Shown in pieces: positions 34,422 to 47,500 of a stretch of 64,000 bases of DNA. The DNA lies in the NCBI GenBank assembly GCA_011009095.1, contig VTPC01003962.1, positions 17,972 through 81,971 of the forward strand, written 5' to 3'. The number at the start of each line of letters is the position of its first letter. The stretch's first letter is position 1. This DNA comes from Ignelater luminosus (lineage: Eukaryota; Arthropoda; Insecta; Coleoptera; Elateridae). The notes beneath the pieces are model-generated. The model was not told where the DNA came from and did no database searches. It worked only from the letters and a program-made list of their open reading frames with translations. The translations under genes were made by a program, and so were the position numbers.

Positions 34422-35569
34422 TATACAATGCCGATTATTTATGTTGTTATCTTTCCGGTTTCAGCAATATATCTTATTAGTTTATTATTCGAGATAACTG
34501 ACGTGCATAAAGTGCATGAAACTTTTCCTTGTAAATGCATTTAGATAATTTAGTCATGCTTGAGTAATCAAACACTTAACTGTAAATTAGACATTTTTCC
34601 TTTAGATATGAGTTAAAAATCCAATTTCAATCAATTAGCAGCTTACTACGAGTGACTAGATGTTTATTAGTTCACAATCATTGCATCAAAAAACAACTCA
34701 TCGAATGTCCACTTTATCATCAAATTAAGCCTTTTTACAACAATTAATTTTCTAACTTTCTCTTTGCAAGCTGATATTTTCTTAACGCGAGTTTCAAGAT
34801 TTCATATTTCGAGTCAATATTTTAAAATAATGTACCAATTACAATTCTAATTATGTAACTTTAAATTTGTTTCTATGGTTTAGTTATCGTACTAAACATA
34901 ATTTTCACATTTGGATAGATTCAGACGAATTTGGAATAATACTCAATTCAAATTTATATTTCTTAGCAGAATACTAAAGAAATTGTCTATTGTCATCATA
35001 ATCTCCTTGATTATACTTAAAGCAGAACAAAAATATAAATCGACTTTTATTTCAAGGTCAACAATTTGTTTCAAACTTAACACCTACGCTGCTATGTAAA
35101 ATAAATTGTGTGTATTGTTCATGAGTTGATACCTTTGTTATAAAGTTATCAACGTAACCTTGAGCAGTACATAAAATATAGTCATAAGGCTTCATGTATT
35201 GGTTTTTTGTTTGCGTTACTAATTTCGTAATGTACTGGCTTTACTTCCTTATATATGTCCTGAAAGTTTTGGCACAATTTTCAGAATCTAACTTAAATTA
35301 TTAGTATAAACATTAGGTACGATACTAACAAAGGCGGTCAGTTCCCTTAACTTTTATTATTCTAGATCTGACTTTTTTTTCATATAGACTACTAGCTATG
35401 ATAGATACACAAACTTCAATGTAGATCCATTATCTAAACAGTCTTAGTTAGACATTAACTGTCTTTTTATCACAGTACTACAAACGCCTTATTCGAATTG
35501 TTACTTCTTACAAACTAGCCTACAACGTTTTCCTTGCAAGCTCAAGATTGTTATTATTTACTATACTTA

Positions 35570-36630
35570 AGGAATGGTCTGTTTAAAATCTGGCAGATTA
35601 AATTGTTATAAAAAACTGAGAAAAAAACAAATGAATTAAACTTTTATTTATTCTTTTAATACACTTTCTAACCTACAAAATAATGCCAAATTATTTAAGA
35701 AAAATTTTAAGAACTATAAAGTAACTCAAGTTTTCTTCTTGATTCCCAACATAAGCTTTTGTACAACATCCTCATTCATACTTCTAGATGTCTGTCTCCA
35801 TTTTATTCTAAATTGTCGCATGTCTGAAACGTTAAATTTTGTATTTCTCAGTTTTCTTTTGGTTTGCGCCTAATAACTCAATATAGGGCGCAACTCAGGG
35901 CAATTTGGCGGATTCATAGCTTTAGGAACAATTTGAATGTTGTTTTCTTCGTAAAATTCTTTTGCACCACGACTGTAGTGGCATGAAGCTAAGTCCGGCT
36001 CTTGCCCTGGGCTCTGACTGAAATCTGCAACACAATAGGTTTCATCATCCATGACGCAGCAATCAAATTTTGTTAGAAAATTGTCATATAATTTTCTGGC
36101 TAGAGTTTTGGCAACTTTTCGCATAGTAGGATCCCTGTTTGAAACTTTTTGTACTTTGTATGACTTGAGACCATTTTTCATTTTAATTTGATGAACTGTG
36201 CTTTTGATGTACCAGCTACCACAGCAACAGTCCTTTCTGATATGGTTGGGTTTTTCCGAAATTGCTTAATTATATTTTTCTCTCGTATCAGCTTTCCTGT
36301 TTCCACCTGAACCAATTTTTCTATCTACTGACAAACGTTTGTTATAATTACTTATTACATTTTGTACCGTCGAACATGGGATTTTTAAACTCTTTGCGAG
36401 CCGGACTTGAGAAATATTGCAATTTTCTAAATATTTGTTCAAATTTAAAAGCCTTCGCTCTTTTTCATTCATCTTAAACTTTCTCCAAGAGTGAATTATT
36501 TTGAAGTGGTTAGTTGCTAAATTAACATTGCAATGACAGTTAACAAGTGACAAAATTGTTTTACAATCAAACTGCAAACAAGGCTACTAAGCCAAAAATT
36601 ATCCTGCCAAATTTTAAACGGACCATTTCT
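35570..36630 (-). mobile_element. Tc1/mariner-like element, 1061 bp, internally deleted
   Basis: TA flanks both ends (35568-35569 and 36631-36632). The inverted ends are about 28 bp (AGGAATGGTCTGTTTAAAAT at the left; AGAAATGGTCCGTTTAAAAT on the reverse strand at the right). The transposase relic lies on the minus strand between them. Confidence 0.85.
35780..36475 (-). pseudogene. Tc1-like transposase relic with in-frame internal deletion
   Basis: On the minus strand the order is an N-terminal helix-turn-helix region (ISQVRLAKSLKIPCSTVQNV, 36266-36475), a frameshift near 36275, then MKNGLKSYKVQKVS and the first catalytic motif VMDDETYC. The sequence then passes in frame from SQSPGQE straight to PDLASCHYS, the second catalytic region, so the stretch between them is deleted. 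The third region reads NCPELRPILSY and then a stop. In relatives the residue after PI is the catalytic Glu, here Leu. Downstream AQTKRKLR continues the C-terminus in the same frame. Inactive. Confidence 0.85.
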
Positions 36631-36745
36631 TATTGGACATGGAAATATTAATTCTAAGGGCCCTTTCTCCTCATTAATGACCTGCTCTCTATCATTTAGA
36701 CAGTGACAATATTTATTCCTGGAAACTTTTGAAGAATTCCGCTTC

Positions 36746-37215
36746 TCAATTGGTTTTCATTTTGAGCTTTCCTGAACAAAACTGCCCAAAAATCTTCATT
36801 TGGTACATTTCATGGGTTGTTGTTTTCCAACGCAAAGGCTGTGTTCTGGACATTAATTCAATTTTGTGTGTTCCTCTGGAGTAATAGCATGAAACCAAGT
36901 CTGGCCAAAACATTATATCATCCTGCGTGTTAAGAAAATCAACTAATTTTGGTGGACATTTACGTATGTAACTTTTACTATTTAATGCTTTACTTCTAAC
37001 TTGCTTGGCCAAAAATTTCCAGCAGCTGAAATTGCACACCATGCTAACATTTTGTTGGAAAATTTTACTTTTTCAGGTTTCATGTTATTGGGCAAACAAA
37101 TGAACTGTATATTTTGAAATATTTCAAGCCTGCATTTGTCTATTTTTAAAATGACCACATTAAAAATAATAGTAATAAAAACGTCTTTAATGAAGAGAAC
37201 AATATATTTAGACAA
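36746..37215 (-). pseudogene. Second Tc1-like transposase fragment
   Basis: Minus-strand pieces in two frames give KFSNKMLAWCAISAAG, then SKSYIRKCPPKLVDFLNTQ, then IMFWPDLVSCYYSRG. This is the middle and second catalytic region of the same general transposase type as at 35780-36475, followed by a decayed C-terminal piece (NVPNEDFWAVLFRKAQ). Several frame changes and stops are present. It is a separate, older insertion in the same orientation as its neighbour. No ends could be defined. Confidence 0.7.
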
Positions 37216-38168
37216 AAATCAAAGCAGAGTTCAGCTGATGACATGATGCATCACCTATTCTTCCACTTAACCGTTTAATAAATTTTTTATGATGTAATTT
37301 AACGTTAATTCAACCTTATACGTTGATTCCTGGACAACTAACAAAATAATCTTGTATGTATTGGAAAACTGTAGCCACAAAAATATTTTCTCTTCGATTT
37401 CCATAAAATCATTTTTCAAAAAATGAAAGTTTTAAATTTGAACTTGAAATCAATCTACCGTCTTAGAGTCATTGTAGTATAAATACTTAAATTATTAAAG
37501 ATTAGGATTTAAATTCATGTTATCAGATATCAGTTCATTTTTTATACAGTGTTTATTTATACTACTTTTGTATTAGCATGGTTTAACAACCAAGGTGTAA
37601 TAAAAAATCTTAACTCTTCATAGAAATATTTCTTATTAGTTCTTGTAAAAGCAAAATACACAACTTTCCATCATATTGGAAAATAAAAATTTCTTATGAG
37701 CGATATAATGAGGTCTGAAGTAGGAATTTCCTAAACTTGTTCAGACATTATTTCATCATGCATGTGTCGTATTCAAGTGACATCAATATATTGATGATAA
37801 TAATAATAAACAATGATAAGCATGCTGTAAGCGTTGATAAACCTCGTGATGTGCTGTGAAAGTTATTTACAAAGTTCTCTTTAAAGTCACTCAATACAAT
37901 GTCAAAGGAAAATCCCATTTGCATATGTTACATTCCATTAGACAGTGGAAAATGATAACTAATAAGAGAAATGACTAAAGTCTACAAATATTTCTGATGA
38001 TTGAATTGAATTTTTTCAGATAGGTTGTGATCAAGCTTACAAGTGTAAAACTATATCGGCCCTTTATTATTTATATTCTACCAATTGCACATTAATTTTA
38101 TATCTAAAGTAGAAACTGTTAGGTCAATGATCTCATTTATAAATAAAGCTTTGTTTTGTTATTTGCAG

Positions 38169-38387
38169 GTTAGGTTTGCAGACGAAAAAGATCTCTGTGA
38201 AATACATCCTATGATCCAGTGGTCCTTTGCTTATCAAAAGGCACGTAAAGGTCCATGGGAACAATTCGCATTGGATAGAGCAAGATTTAAAAATAGGGTC
38301 TCAAATGTAGAACCAATTCTGAATGCAATACTTCAACCTTTGCATCGTAATAAAATGTTTAAGGAAAGATTTCAAGACGATGACTAA
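38169..38387 (+). CDS. PPP1R15: PPP1R15 last exon: PP1-docking and conserved C-terminal domain
   Basis: This exon encodes the last 72 residues, ending TAA at 38385. It opens VRFADEKDLCEIHP, so with the preceding exon's final Lys it forms KVRF, the RVxF-type motif that binds the PP1 catalytic subunit. Next come WSFAYQKARKGPWEQFALD and RARFKNRV. In the GADD34/CReP family the RKGPWE block and following basic residues form the second PP1/actin-contacting part of the holophosphatase. The length after the RVxF motif is normal for the family. The acceptor TTATTTGCAG is strong, and the phase matches the donor at 23447. An AATAAA follows the stop by 10 bases (38398-38403). Confidence 0.92.
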   Translation, partial: VRFADEKDLCEIHPMIQWSFAYQKARKGPWEQFALDRARFKNRVSNVEPILNAILQPLHRNKMFKERFQDDD

Positions 38388-41300
38388 TGTGTAGACCAAT
38401 AAATTTTATTATTGTATTTGGTATTGTGTACTTATTTATTTATATGCATAAGTGTAGTATTCTGTTATATAGATATTTAAAAATGTATTTAAATTTAAAT
38501 TGGTAAAATATTCTGTGTTTTTTCTTAAATAATAATTTTAAAAAAAGTATTCAGAAATTTACTCAAGTTCCTAAAAGTATTTTTGTATGTTGTCTAAAAT
38601 GTTAGTCATTCATAAATGAATCAGTAGAACCCTTTTACATCATGATGTGTAACTTGAAAACAAAATTGAACATGAGGAAACACTTTTTGTTTTAGATAGT
38701 TATGAAACGCTTTGTAACAGACTTGTTGGATTCCCAGATGGATATTATTTACAAATGGGTACACAATACCAAATTAAATTACGTATCAATGCAAAGTGAA
38801 TAGTCCTGCCTATATTTATGTGTATATTCCTTATCTTGATGGCATGGCTGTGATAATGTAAACCTTTTGATATTAGTACCTGATAGATAGGATATTCACA
38901 AATTTTACTTTTACATGTCTGTTTATTTTCAATGCAATATTTGTTTTATCATCCTAAAAAGTTCAGTTTTTGTAAATTTGTCAAACTTTTGCTTTCTGTA
39001 GTATCTAAAATTGTCTACAATTTTTCTAAACTGTGTCTACTTCAGGTATAATCGTCTTTCACTGCAAGAATCTTTGTGCAGTTGTTTTTATCACTGATTG
39101 TAATGGACTTGATTTGTTAAGAAATATACCATAATTGGCTGTTTACTTCTTAAAAATTCGTTGATTGTACATTTTAGTTTAAAACAAATGGGACTATTTT
39201 GCCAACGGCAATTGTTTAGTTTATATTTGTAACTTATAGAAAAAGAAGTTTGACCATTTGGATGAAATGGGTTTTATTTTCTGTTTATTTCTTTTTATGT
39301 TTTAAATGTTTAGTAGATAATATAATCTAGCGTTAAGTTGTAGATAGCTTAAGGTACTTGAATTATAAAATGGATTTAAATAACTTGTGTATATTATTTA
39401 CTTTATTAAATAGAATGGACTAAGAAGGATTTGGTTTTTTATTTTGTACTTCTAGTTGTAAAGAAAGTGTAGATCTACAAAATATGCTTGCACAGGCAAA
39501 GATTGCCAAAATTTTTTTTCAGCAACGTAAGGTATCTCTCGTGCCTCTGTCAACCATAAAGGAGTTTTCTCAGTGACACTGCTACTAATTGCTGCCTGCT
39601 GCTGTATACAAGCAGTAACATTTTAGAGACTTGCATGTATATTGTACTTATGATGACATTTGAAAAATAATGGAGTTTTTGTGTCATTTTAATTAACTCG
39701 TAGCTATAATGTATGAAATGTTAAAACTCTCTAATAAATTACTGAGACAATTTGACTTTTGTATTCACTGAAACTTAAAAGTTTAGTAGTGCAAGCAAGA
39801 TATCTAAACAGTATGTTGTTGGATTAGTAAGTAAAGCTTAATAGAGAAAACTCAATTTCTGCATACTAGAAATGTATAAAACACATAAGATGTAGCTGTC
39901 CTGATTCGATGAGTATTATTATATGCTTTGACAACACAAACTACAAAGAATCCATTTCAGAAGTTAGTTAATTTCTTAGAAGTGCTGTTGCAAATTTTAT
40001 AAGTTGACTTTCAGTAGACCAAGAGACTGCCAAGCTATCTTCACATGCTTACCCTATTCTTCATTAAGAAAGTTAGCAACATCCTAAGTATAATTGTCAT
40101 TTCAATGACATGGTGTAATCCTGAAAGATGTTTTCTTAGTAGCATAGGTCACTTCTTCAATATTGTTCAATTATCTTTTTCATTGCTGTCTGTTGTATTG
40201 TTATAGTTGCATAATTTAGTTGACCTTAATTATGCGCGTAATTCATTAGTTATATTCATTTGCATACTTGGGTCATTTATGTATAAATAAATAAATAAAC
40301 ACGTTGTATAAGGTGTAACCATTTGTATTATACATAACTTGAAAATATTTTGATTATTTGTGCAAACTTGCCAATATTTGTTCATTTCACTGAAAAATAA
40401 AACTGAAGAGGAAAAGTCTTGGCGTCCATTCTATAAATATTATCTTTATTAATTTAAAACCAATAAATATAACTTACAAGATTACATTGAGCCGACCGAC
40501 CATCCGCGTCCATTCATGATTAGCTCATTCACTTATTGCAATAGTGTAGCATGGGTTGCCTATACGGTACACATGTGGCCGACATTTGATTACATACATA
40601 AATTGTAATTTACAATTTAATTGAAGATTTTCTTTTATTTAGAAAATATGGTGTAACATGATTGTCTATTGTAATATAAACGATTAATTGCTATTTGCTA
40701 CCAAATATTTTTTAATCTTTTATGAAAAATCTAAATGTTTTGCAAAATTCTTCAGAAAAAAAATAGTCTTATAATAAATTACATCCCGTCTTCGCAATGG
40801 GGTCGTTTCCTAAAATATTATTTTTGCTTATTTGGGTTGCTTTCGCCTTAAATTAACGCTGGCTTTTTTTCAGATTTTTTCTGCTTCTATTTTCACTTCA
40901 TTTTTCAATTTAAAGTTTAAAAAACTTTCCCCGCCACTCCTGGGACGTCACAAGTCTTTGATGATATGACAACGCTGAAACCGGGAGTGCTGTCGGTAAT
41001 ATAGAAAGCGCTTAAAAGTTTGAATTTTATTGTTGAGGTTATGCGGTATTATGTTATTATATATATTATATATTATATTTACAACGTTTTATACAAATAC
41101 GCTAACCACTAAATCACAAAACAATAGTCAATAACAGACGTAAAAAAATATAGATAATTATATTATCTTTGGTTAAAATCGACAAAGCGGAGAAATCCGA
41201 CAACTAACGATTGACAGCAAAGACACAACAACGCAATTGCGACGTTGTCAGCTCTACTATTTGTACAGACCGTCTACCGACGAACTGTGACGTCACTAGT

Positions 41301-41634
41301 AAAGAAAAATTATTTTATTTGTTAATGGATATTAACTATATATTCTGTCTAGAATGATAATATTTGTTTAGATTTCAATAAATCTATTTCAGGAAACAAC
41401 CCCATTTCAGACTTATAGCGTTGATTGATATGCGTAGTACATCTGTTGTAACGCGAAGACTTTGAGACTAAAAGGTAATCACAATTTTTCTACGGTTTTC
41501 ACCTTTACTGGACGCCAATACCCACGGTTAATACCGGCCTATTCATAGGCCTGGGTCGCTGGCACTTACTGAGCTACGCGAATAATGTTTGTGTCCAGGA
41601 GCCAGTGGCAGATCCATTTTTCTTACTCTCTTAC
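38388..41634. other. 3' flank of PPP1R15; no further gene recognised
   Basis: AATAAA occurs at 38398 and again in later AT-rich stretches (for example near 40285), so the 3' UTR end cannot be fixed. TTGGCGTCCA near 40420 recurs inverted near 41506, possibly the ends of a 1.1-kb element with no other shared sequence. 40930-41300 is richer in CpG and holds two GACGTCAC sites, a possible promoter without a visible gene. Confidence 0.35.
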
Positions 41635-42380
41635 TTTTGATGGTGAGGCCAGTTGCCGATTGAGGTTACAAAAAATCCAGTAAATTGCTGAACGCCGACT
41701 ACTAATCAGTAATCATCGTTTTTTAATTTTTTTTTTTGGTTTTTCTGGACAAGTTCTAGTTGATGCTCAGAGTGCCCAAAGTATCCAGGCTAGTCCAAAC
41801 TTGACCCTTCTGATTAACAGAAATTCCATTTTCTCTGGAATAATTCGATGGAATTCAATGAAAATCGGTATGTAACCTCATCAGGTATTGAAACAAATGC
41901 TTAGATAATAAAACTAATGAAATCACCAGAGAAAAACCGAAAATACCGAAATTCGGTTTTTTGGGTTTTTCGGTTTCACAGGCATTATTTAAACTAGTTT
42001 ACACCTGAATTTGTTGAAACTTATCTTAGAATCACTCATTCTACCATCCAAGATCAAACAATGCTCATGAGCGGAATTTTACCCATATTGGACATAGTGG
42101 CTTGGTAGCAAATATCAATTTCCACAAACGCAAAAGTAGCACTTCTAAAAGTGTTCTGTTCGCTAACAGCAGCGAGTAATTAGAATTAACTCTTCCTGAA
42201 CAAAATCAATGTTGCTTTGTGGGCTCTGTCGCCGCTTCGGGCACTCTGAGCATCAACTAGAACTTGTCCAGAAAAGCCAAAAAAAAAATTAAAAAACGAT
42301 GATTACTGATTAATAGTCGGCGTTCAGCAATTTACCGGCTTTTTTGTAACCTCAATCGGCAACTGGCCTCACCATCAAAA
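41635..42380. mobile_element. Foldback element with ~145-bp inverted arms
   Basis: Left arm 41635-41782 and right arm 42238-42380 match closely. Shared blocks include TTTGATGGTGAGGCCAGTTG, CAATTTAC/TAAATTG with the CTGAACGCC block, and ACTTGTCCAGAAAA/TTTTCTGGACAAGT, ending inwards at GATGCTCAGAGTGCCC. The centre (456 bp) is non-coding and contains a run of 'cggttttt' motifs. No target duplication was recognised. Confidence 0.75.
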
Positions 42381-43600
42381 TACCGACCGGGTGGCAACCC
42401 TACATTTCATAGAAATAGCTTAAGATAAAGATTTGTTACTAAAATGGCGAAGTCTAAATATTAGTCCTTTAATTGTAGTAGTTGTTCATTGAAAGATGTA
42501 GAATCATCTGCAGACTCCTCATTTCTATAGGGATCTCTCTTTCCAAAATCTGTTATTATCTTATTATTTACAAAAAGATGGATTGTGGAAAATGGAAGAT
42601 GGAAAATTGAAATATTTAGCTCTTATATGCAATATCTAATAAACAAATAAATTTACTGTTAACTCAAAGGTAGTATGCACTTACACCATATGATATAATG
42701 ATATGTAAATGCATATAATCAAAAGCATTCTGGGAAGATAGGTTATAGAGTATCATCTGATTTTTGTTTTTACTGCTTCAGACGGTCATCTTTGATAATG
42801 TAAAACTGGTCTCAATTGTGTGATGTTGCATTTAGAATCTAAGGTTCTGCAATTCTAAAGTCTAAACTACAACGCTGCAATATTTAGAAGAGTTATTAAA
42901 ATTGAAAATGAAAGACATTAGAATATCTAGAATACAAAATGAATAATTGATACATACCTTCAATTATGCTATGAAATGCGACTAATAATTAGAAATCCTT
43001 TTGCAAACCAAATAATGATGGGATGCGACGACGGATAGTTATAATCCTTATAACATAAACATAACCTAAAATAGATAGAATTCGAGATTGAAGGGGTACC
43101 TGACTCTGGCTGAAAGTAAAACAGAATTCAAAATAATAAAATCGCTGTATACATATTAAGAATTTATTGCAATTTTATAATGAAAAATGTCATGTTGGAT
43201 GAAAAACTAAATAAGACCTATTTTCCCAGAATGTCTTTGACTGTAGGTAGGTAGGCACCAATATGACAGCATCACTTCTGATTTTGAAATGAATGCTCAA
43301 CATTATACCATTTATTATAGTCATCTTAAGACGATACTTTCTTCCAAGCAGCAAATAACTATAATATAACTATAACTATAAAACATATAGGCTATTTGCT
43401 AAATATACAATCACAGCGGATTCTTGGGTTTTTACTTTTTAACCACATGCATTGAAGAGTGACAGCAGACGTACAGAACACAGTACTCTGCGTTCAACAC
43501 AGTATCTATTTAAAACATTAGAATAACAAGAACATAAGTTGTTAAACTAATCCTCTGTGCTTGAAAGCTTGCGTACGAAAAAATCTGGTCATTTAGAAAT
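42381..43600. other. AT-rich DNA, nothing recognised
   Basis: No gene, repeat boundary or RNA gene could be supported. Confidence 0.4.
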
Positions 43601-44520
43601 CACTGCAGTTCAGTTGTTTGTCAAACCATCAATTTCAGTTATGCTTACCAATTTGTTATTAAAGTTGAATTCAAACAATACGTGCTTCGCAAAAACATTT
43701 TGTTCAAACGAACTGACAAATCAGAAATGTCATATCGGGAAATTGGAAAAAGTTGGCCAATTTCTAAATCAACTATTGCAAATTTCTTAGATAATTTGCA
43801 TAAAAGACAGACAATAAACCGAAAGCCTGGTTTTGGTAGAAAACCAGGTCCAAGTTGCGAAAGAGCAGAAAAGAAAGTGGTTAGGGCTTATAAGCGAAAT
43901 CTGGACGAGCCACTGAGGGATGTGACAAGAAAACTCTAAATATCTTCATCTTGTGTTTAAAAGATAAAAATACAAAATGAACTAAAAGTCTTTAAAGTAC
44001 AGAAAACCCAAAAAGAGATGAAAAGCAGAAACCGGTGTAAGAAAACCGTAAACTGGATTTTTAATAAAATTTGATTGCGTGATAATGGATGGTGAACTCT
44101 ACACTACGTCAAAACTGACTTTCAACAGTTCTCTGGACAAGAGTTTTTTGCTTGTACAAACACATTTAAAGCTGGAGATAAATATAAACAAAAGAAAATG
44201 CCAAAATGAACTGAAAATATGCAATACGCGCGTGAAGTAAAATCAGTAGAAGCTTTATCACTAAAGGAACCATCAACAAAAAATCTATTTAAAAGAATTT
44301 TGGGAAAAGAGATTGCTACTATTTATCAAGGTTCATAAAGTTTCAACTCTTTTTTGGCCAGATTTAGCCACAGTTCATTATGCCAATAACATCACGATGT
44401 GGTACCGGTATTGCTTTTGTGCCTAATGACAGTAATTCGCCCAACTGTCCAGAACTTCGAGCTATCGAAAAATATTGGGCTCAGGTGATGCAGAAATTAC
44501 AAAAATAAAAAGAAAAAACT
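43600..44520 (+). pseudogene. Tc1-like transposase relic
   Basis: Plus-strand pieces run in transposase order. First is a helix-turn-helix region (SYREIGKSWPISKSTIANFL, then RKPGFGRKPGP, 43682-43939). Next come RNRCKKTVNWIFNK and the first catalytic motif region (VIMDGELYT, with FSGQEFF in another frame). Last are FWPDLATVHYANN and NSPNCPELRAIEKYWAQV near 44350-44510. The third catalytic Glu is retained, but at least four frame changes and stops break the gene. It belongs to the same broad family as the relics at 35780-37215 but is not internally deleted in the same way. Element ends were not found. Confidence 0.75.
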
Positions 44521-47500
44521 ACACATTTTAGTGACTTTTAGAAATCGTGTTTGTGGTACAAGTGGTATAACAGATATAAATTAAAAACCTGGTGTGCCTA
44601 AAATTCACTGGCCAAGTTCAAAGTAAATAGATTATTTCTGGTACGACTTTTGACTGTTTAATTACATCAAAAGTACACGGATGATAATATAACCATAAGG
44701 TAGAAGTCGAGTATTATTTTTGACCAAAAAACCTATAGAAATGAAACCAACATTAAGCTATACTTTACATCTTCTTCTATACTGTGTATCTTATAAGGTA
44801 ATTAAACAATCAAAAATCGTACCGGAAGTCACCTACGTACTTCAAGCTCAGCCAGCAAATTTTAGGCACACCAGGTTTCTTATGGATGTCTGTTACATAA
44901 TTTTCACTACAAACACAAGTTTTGCATGTACTGGGTGACGTAGGGTAAACTATAGTTGTCGCTCGGTCTATAACAGGCTTACCTGAGTATCTTGGTAGAG
45001 CAAAATCAAGGTTAGAGTTATGATATGATTAAGGTAACTTCAGATGTTTGCGTCCTTGCACCTTACATCTAGCGATATTGAATGTTTTTCGACCTATAAA
45101 ACTGTTAATAAAGAAAAACTTCATCGGTTTGAATAATTTGACTTAGGTACTCAAAAGTCAAACCAAACCGAAAAACCCAGAACGTTTAAAAAGTCTAATA
45201 AGTTCGAACAGGTCGAGTGGCACAGAGTCCCATACAGGTCCGAGAATCTAGATGTTTGAAAGCATAGTTTGTCTGTTACTTAAGTTTGTTCATTGAGATG
45301 AAAATGAATACCCAATTCAGTGTTATTCTATTTCATACAAAAATTATTGAAAATGTATCGACGATCTTTCCTCTCGCTTTCCTTTCAAGTGGTAGGCGAA
45401 AGAAATAATCTCAAGAGGAAAAAAACGAAAGTTATGCTTAGTCTTAATCTAGAATTTATGCACAACTTCCATGTGCATTTGATTACCTGCTTTATACTAC
45501 ATACTGCATTGAAAGCAAACACAAAGATCCCATCTGGAAGTATTTTAAGCAATCATGTGGATGTTTCATTTGTTTGAGTCAAATCGTCTTGATGTTTTTT
45601 TTTGTAAAGTGGAGAAAAATTCTTTGAAATCTACAAAATACTGTTTTAGAGTTTGGTGAGAGCAAGGAAATTCATATTTTTAGGCATTTGCATCTTTTAG
45701 ACTTGAAGTGAAAGAAGATATTTCTATTCTCTGAAATAATCACGATCATGTTAATAACAAAATAATTTTGCAATTGTTGAAATTTGACTTTATTTAAGTG
45801 GTTGCAGAAGCCCGAATAAGAAAGGGTTGGAGCATTCCAGCACAGGATATGACTATCATCATCGCCATGTTCATTGTTGATTCCTGGAGGGAAGCATTGG
45901 CTTTCGGAGCTAGTTGAAGTTCCTCTTCAACCCGGCGCGACGGTTCCAAAGAGACCATAACAGTATGTGACATTTGACATTATAGGTCGAGACATCCTCT
46001 ACACTCCACAATTATAGGAAAACAAACTATTAATACAAAGATTCATTCATCGAAATAAAATCGATTGCAATTTTAAAAAATTGCTTGAACTGACAATTGA
46101 GTGAGTGTAATCTTGCTCTTTGTAATTCCGTGTAAAATTCCTTTGTCACATTTTTAGAAAAATATTTTTACGATTTGTTTTCTAACTCGAAGTACATAAC
46201 TAAAAACCAAATAAAAAAGATTTTAAGGAAATGGCATTTTTATAACGTTGCTATTGTTATTCGATTTGTATTTTTGCACATTATGTTGCCACTCTTTCAG
46301 AAATAATGTGAGATGTTCTTATTAGTTGTGTGATTTAGTGCTCTTTTTATTACTACCCACGCATATTCCGCGTTTATATAGTTGTTCCTTCTCTGTAAAG
46401 TTACGTAGTTTTAATTTTATTTTTCCATTCAGGAAACTACATTTTGTGACGTCACGTTTGGACGCCAGTTTGGCTGGGCGCCACGGCGCCTCTATGTCCA
46501 AAAGAGATGAGAAAACAACACTAACTACTTTAGTTTTATATTATCCGCCCTTGTCCTGATTCTTAACTCAAACAATAGTTTACTTTAGAACGCAGTATTT
46601 TTGTATTTTATCAACGTCCACAAAAGTACTTTTTAATTAATGTCTTTTTGTGGAGTTTCACAACTGGTTATTTTAAAGTTCTGAGACTCATTGATTTTAA
46701 AATTTTTATTAAACGTTGGAAAGAAGCTTGGAGAACAAAAACTAATTAAAACAACCTAAATAGTAATAAAAATCTAATTGTTATTATTATAAGCCGTAAA
46801 GGCAAGATTTATTGTTACTCTGCAAATTCAAAGTGGCCTTTGATGGCTTTAATGAACAATCTCAGCTCATAGAATTTAAAAATGTAATAATCCCTTTCGT
46901 ATTACTCGTATTACAATTTTTACAACGAATGCAACCCTGCTTTGAAATTATTTAAAAATGCTGCTTGTCTGTCACGTTACAAAAGAATAAATAAAGACAT
47001 TTTTGGCATGCAAGATTATTTGTAGAACCTTGACATCAGTCAAAATAAATTTAATATAAATTATGACGTTTATGATAATTACCAAAAGTACTTTATCATT
47101 CATTACTCACTTTGTTGTAGTTGATTTTACAATAGATAATAAACATGTTAGGTGAGGGCTGAGGCTTAGAAATGCTACTACTTATTACTATATTTATATG
47201 TTTTTGCCAAATATTTGATAAGAGATTTTATTAGTGCGTGAGTTTGAGTGTCATTTCATTTATCAAAACACAGAATCGTTGCAAAATGGTAAATGATAAT
47301 GTCACAAGTTATCTGTATACTTCGCCTATAAAATAAAAACTGAATGTAAAGACTTTTGATAAATAATTTAAAAACTGTGTAAACATGAATTTATAGTATA
47401 CGAGTAGATACTCTTTCATGTTATACTGTTTTTGAAAATACTATGTTCTAAAATGAGCTGGTGGGGAAAGTTCACTTTTAAATTTCCAGGTATTCAATTA

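Larger units (their letters stand above)
23447..38168 (+). other. PPP1R15 intron (14.7 kb) with nested transposons
   Basis: The donor GTTAGT is at 23447 and the acceptor TTATTTGCAG ends at 38168, joining in phase 0. The intron holds elements at 24756-26220, 27523-28516, 31091-31624, 33402-33748, 33821-34421, 35570-36630 and 36746-37215, each described separately. The remaining stretches (23447-24755, 26221-27522, 28517-31090, 31625-33401, 34422-35569 and 37216-38168) are AT-rich and show no gene. Insect PPP1R15 introns are generally short, so the size is probably due to transposon accumulation. Confidence 0.75.

Noticed and set aside
36262..36477. Plus-strand frame overlapping the Tc1-like relic
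   Set aside because: Shadow of the minus-strand transposase helix-turn-helix region.
40420..41515. 1.1-kb element bounded by inverted TTGGCGTCCA
   Set aside because: Only about 10-11 bp match, with no further arm similarity and no target duplication. Noted in the gap entry but not called.
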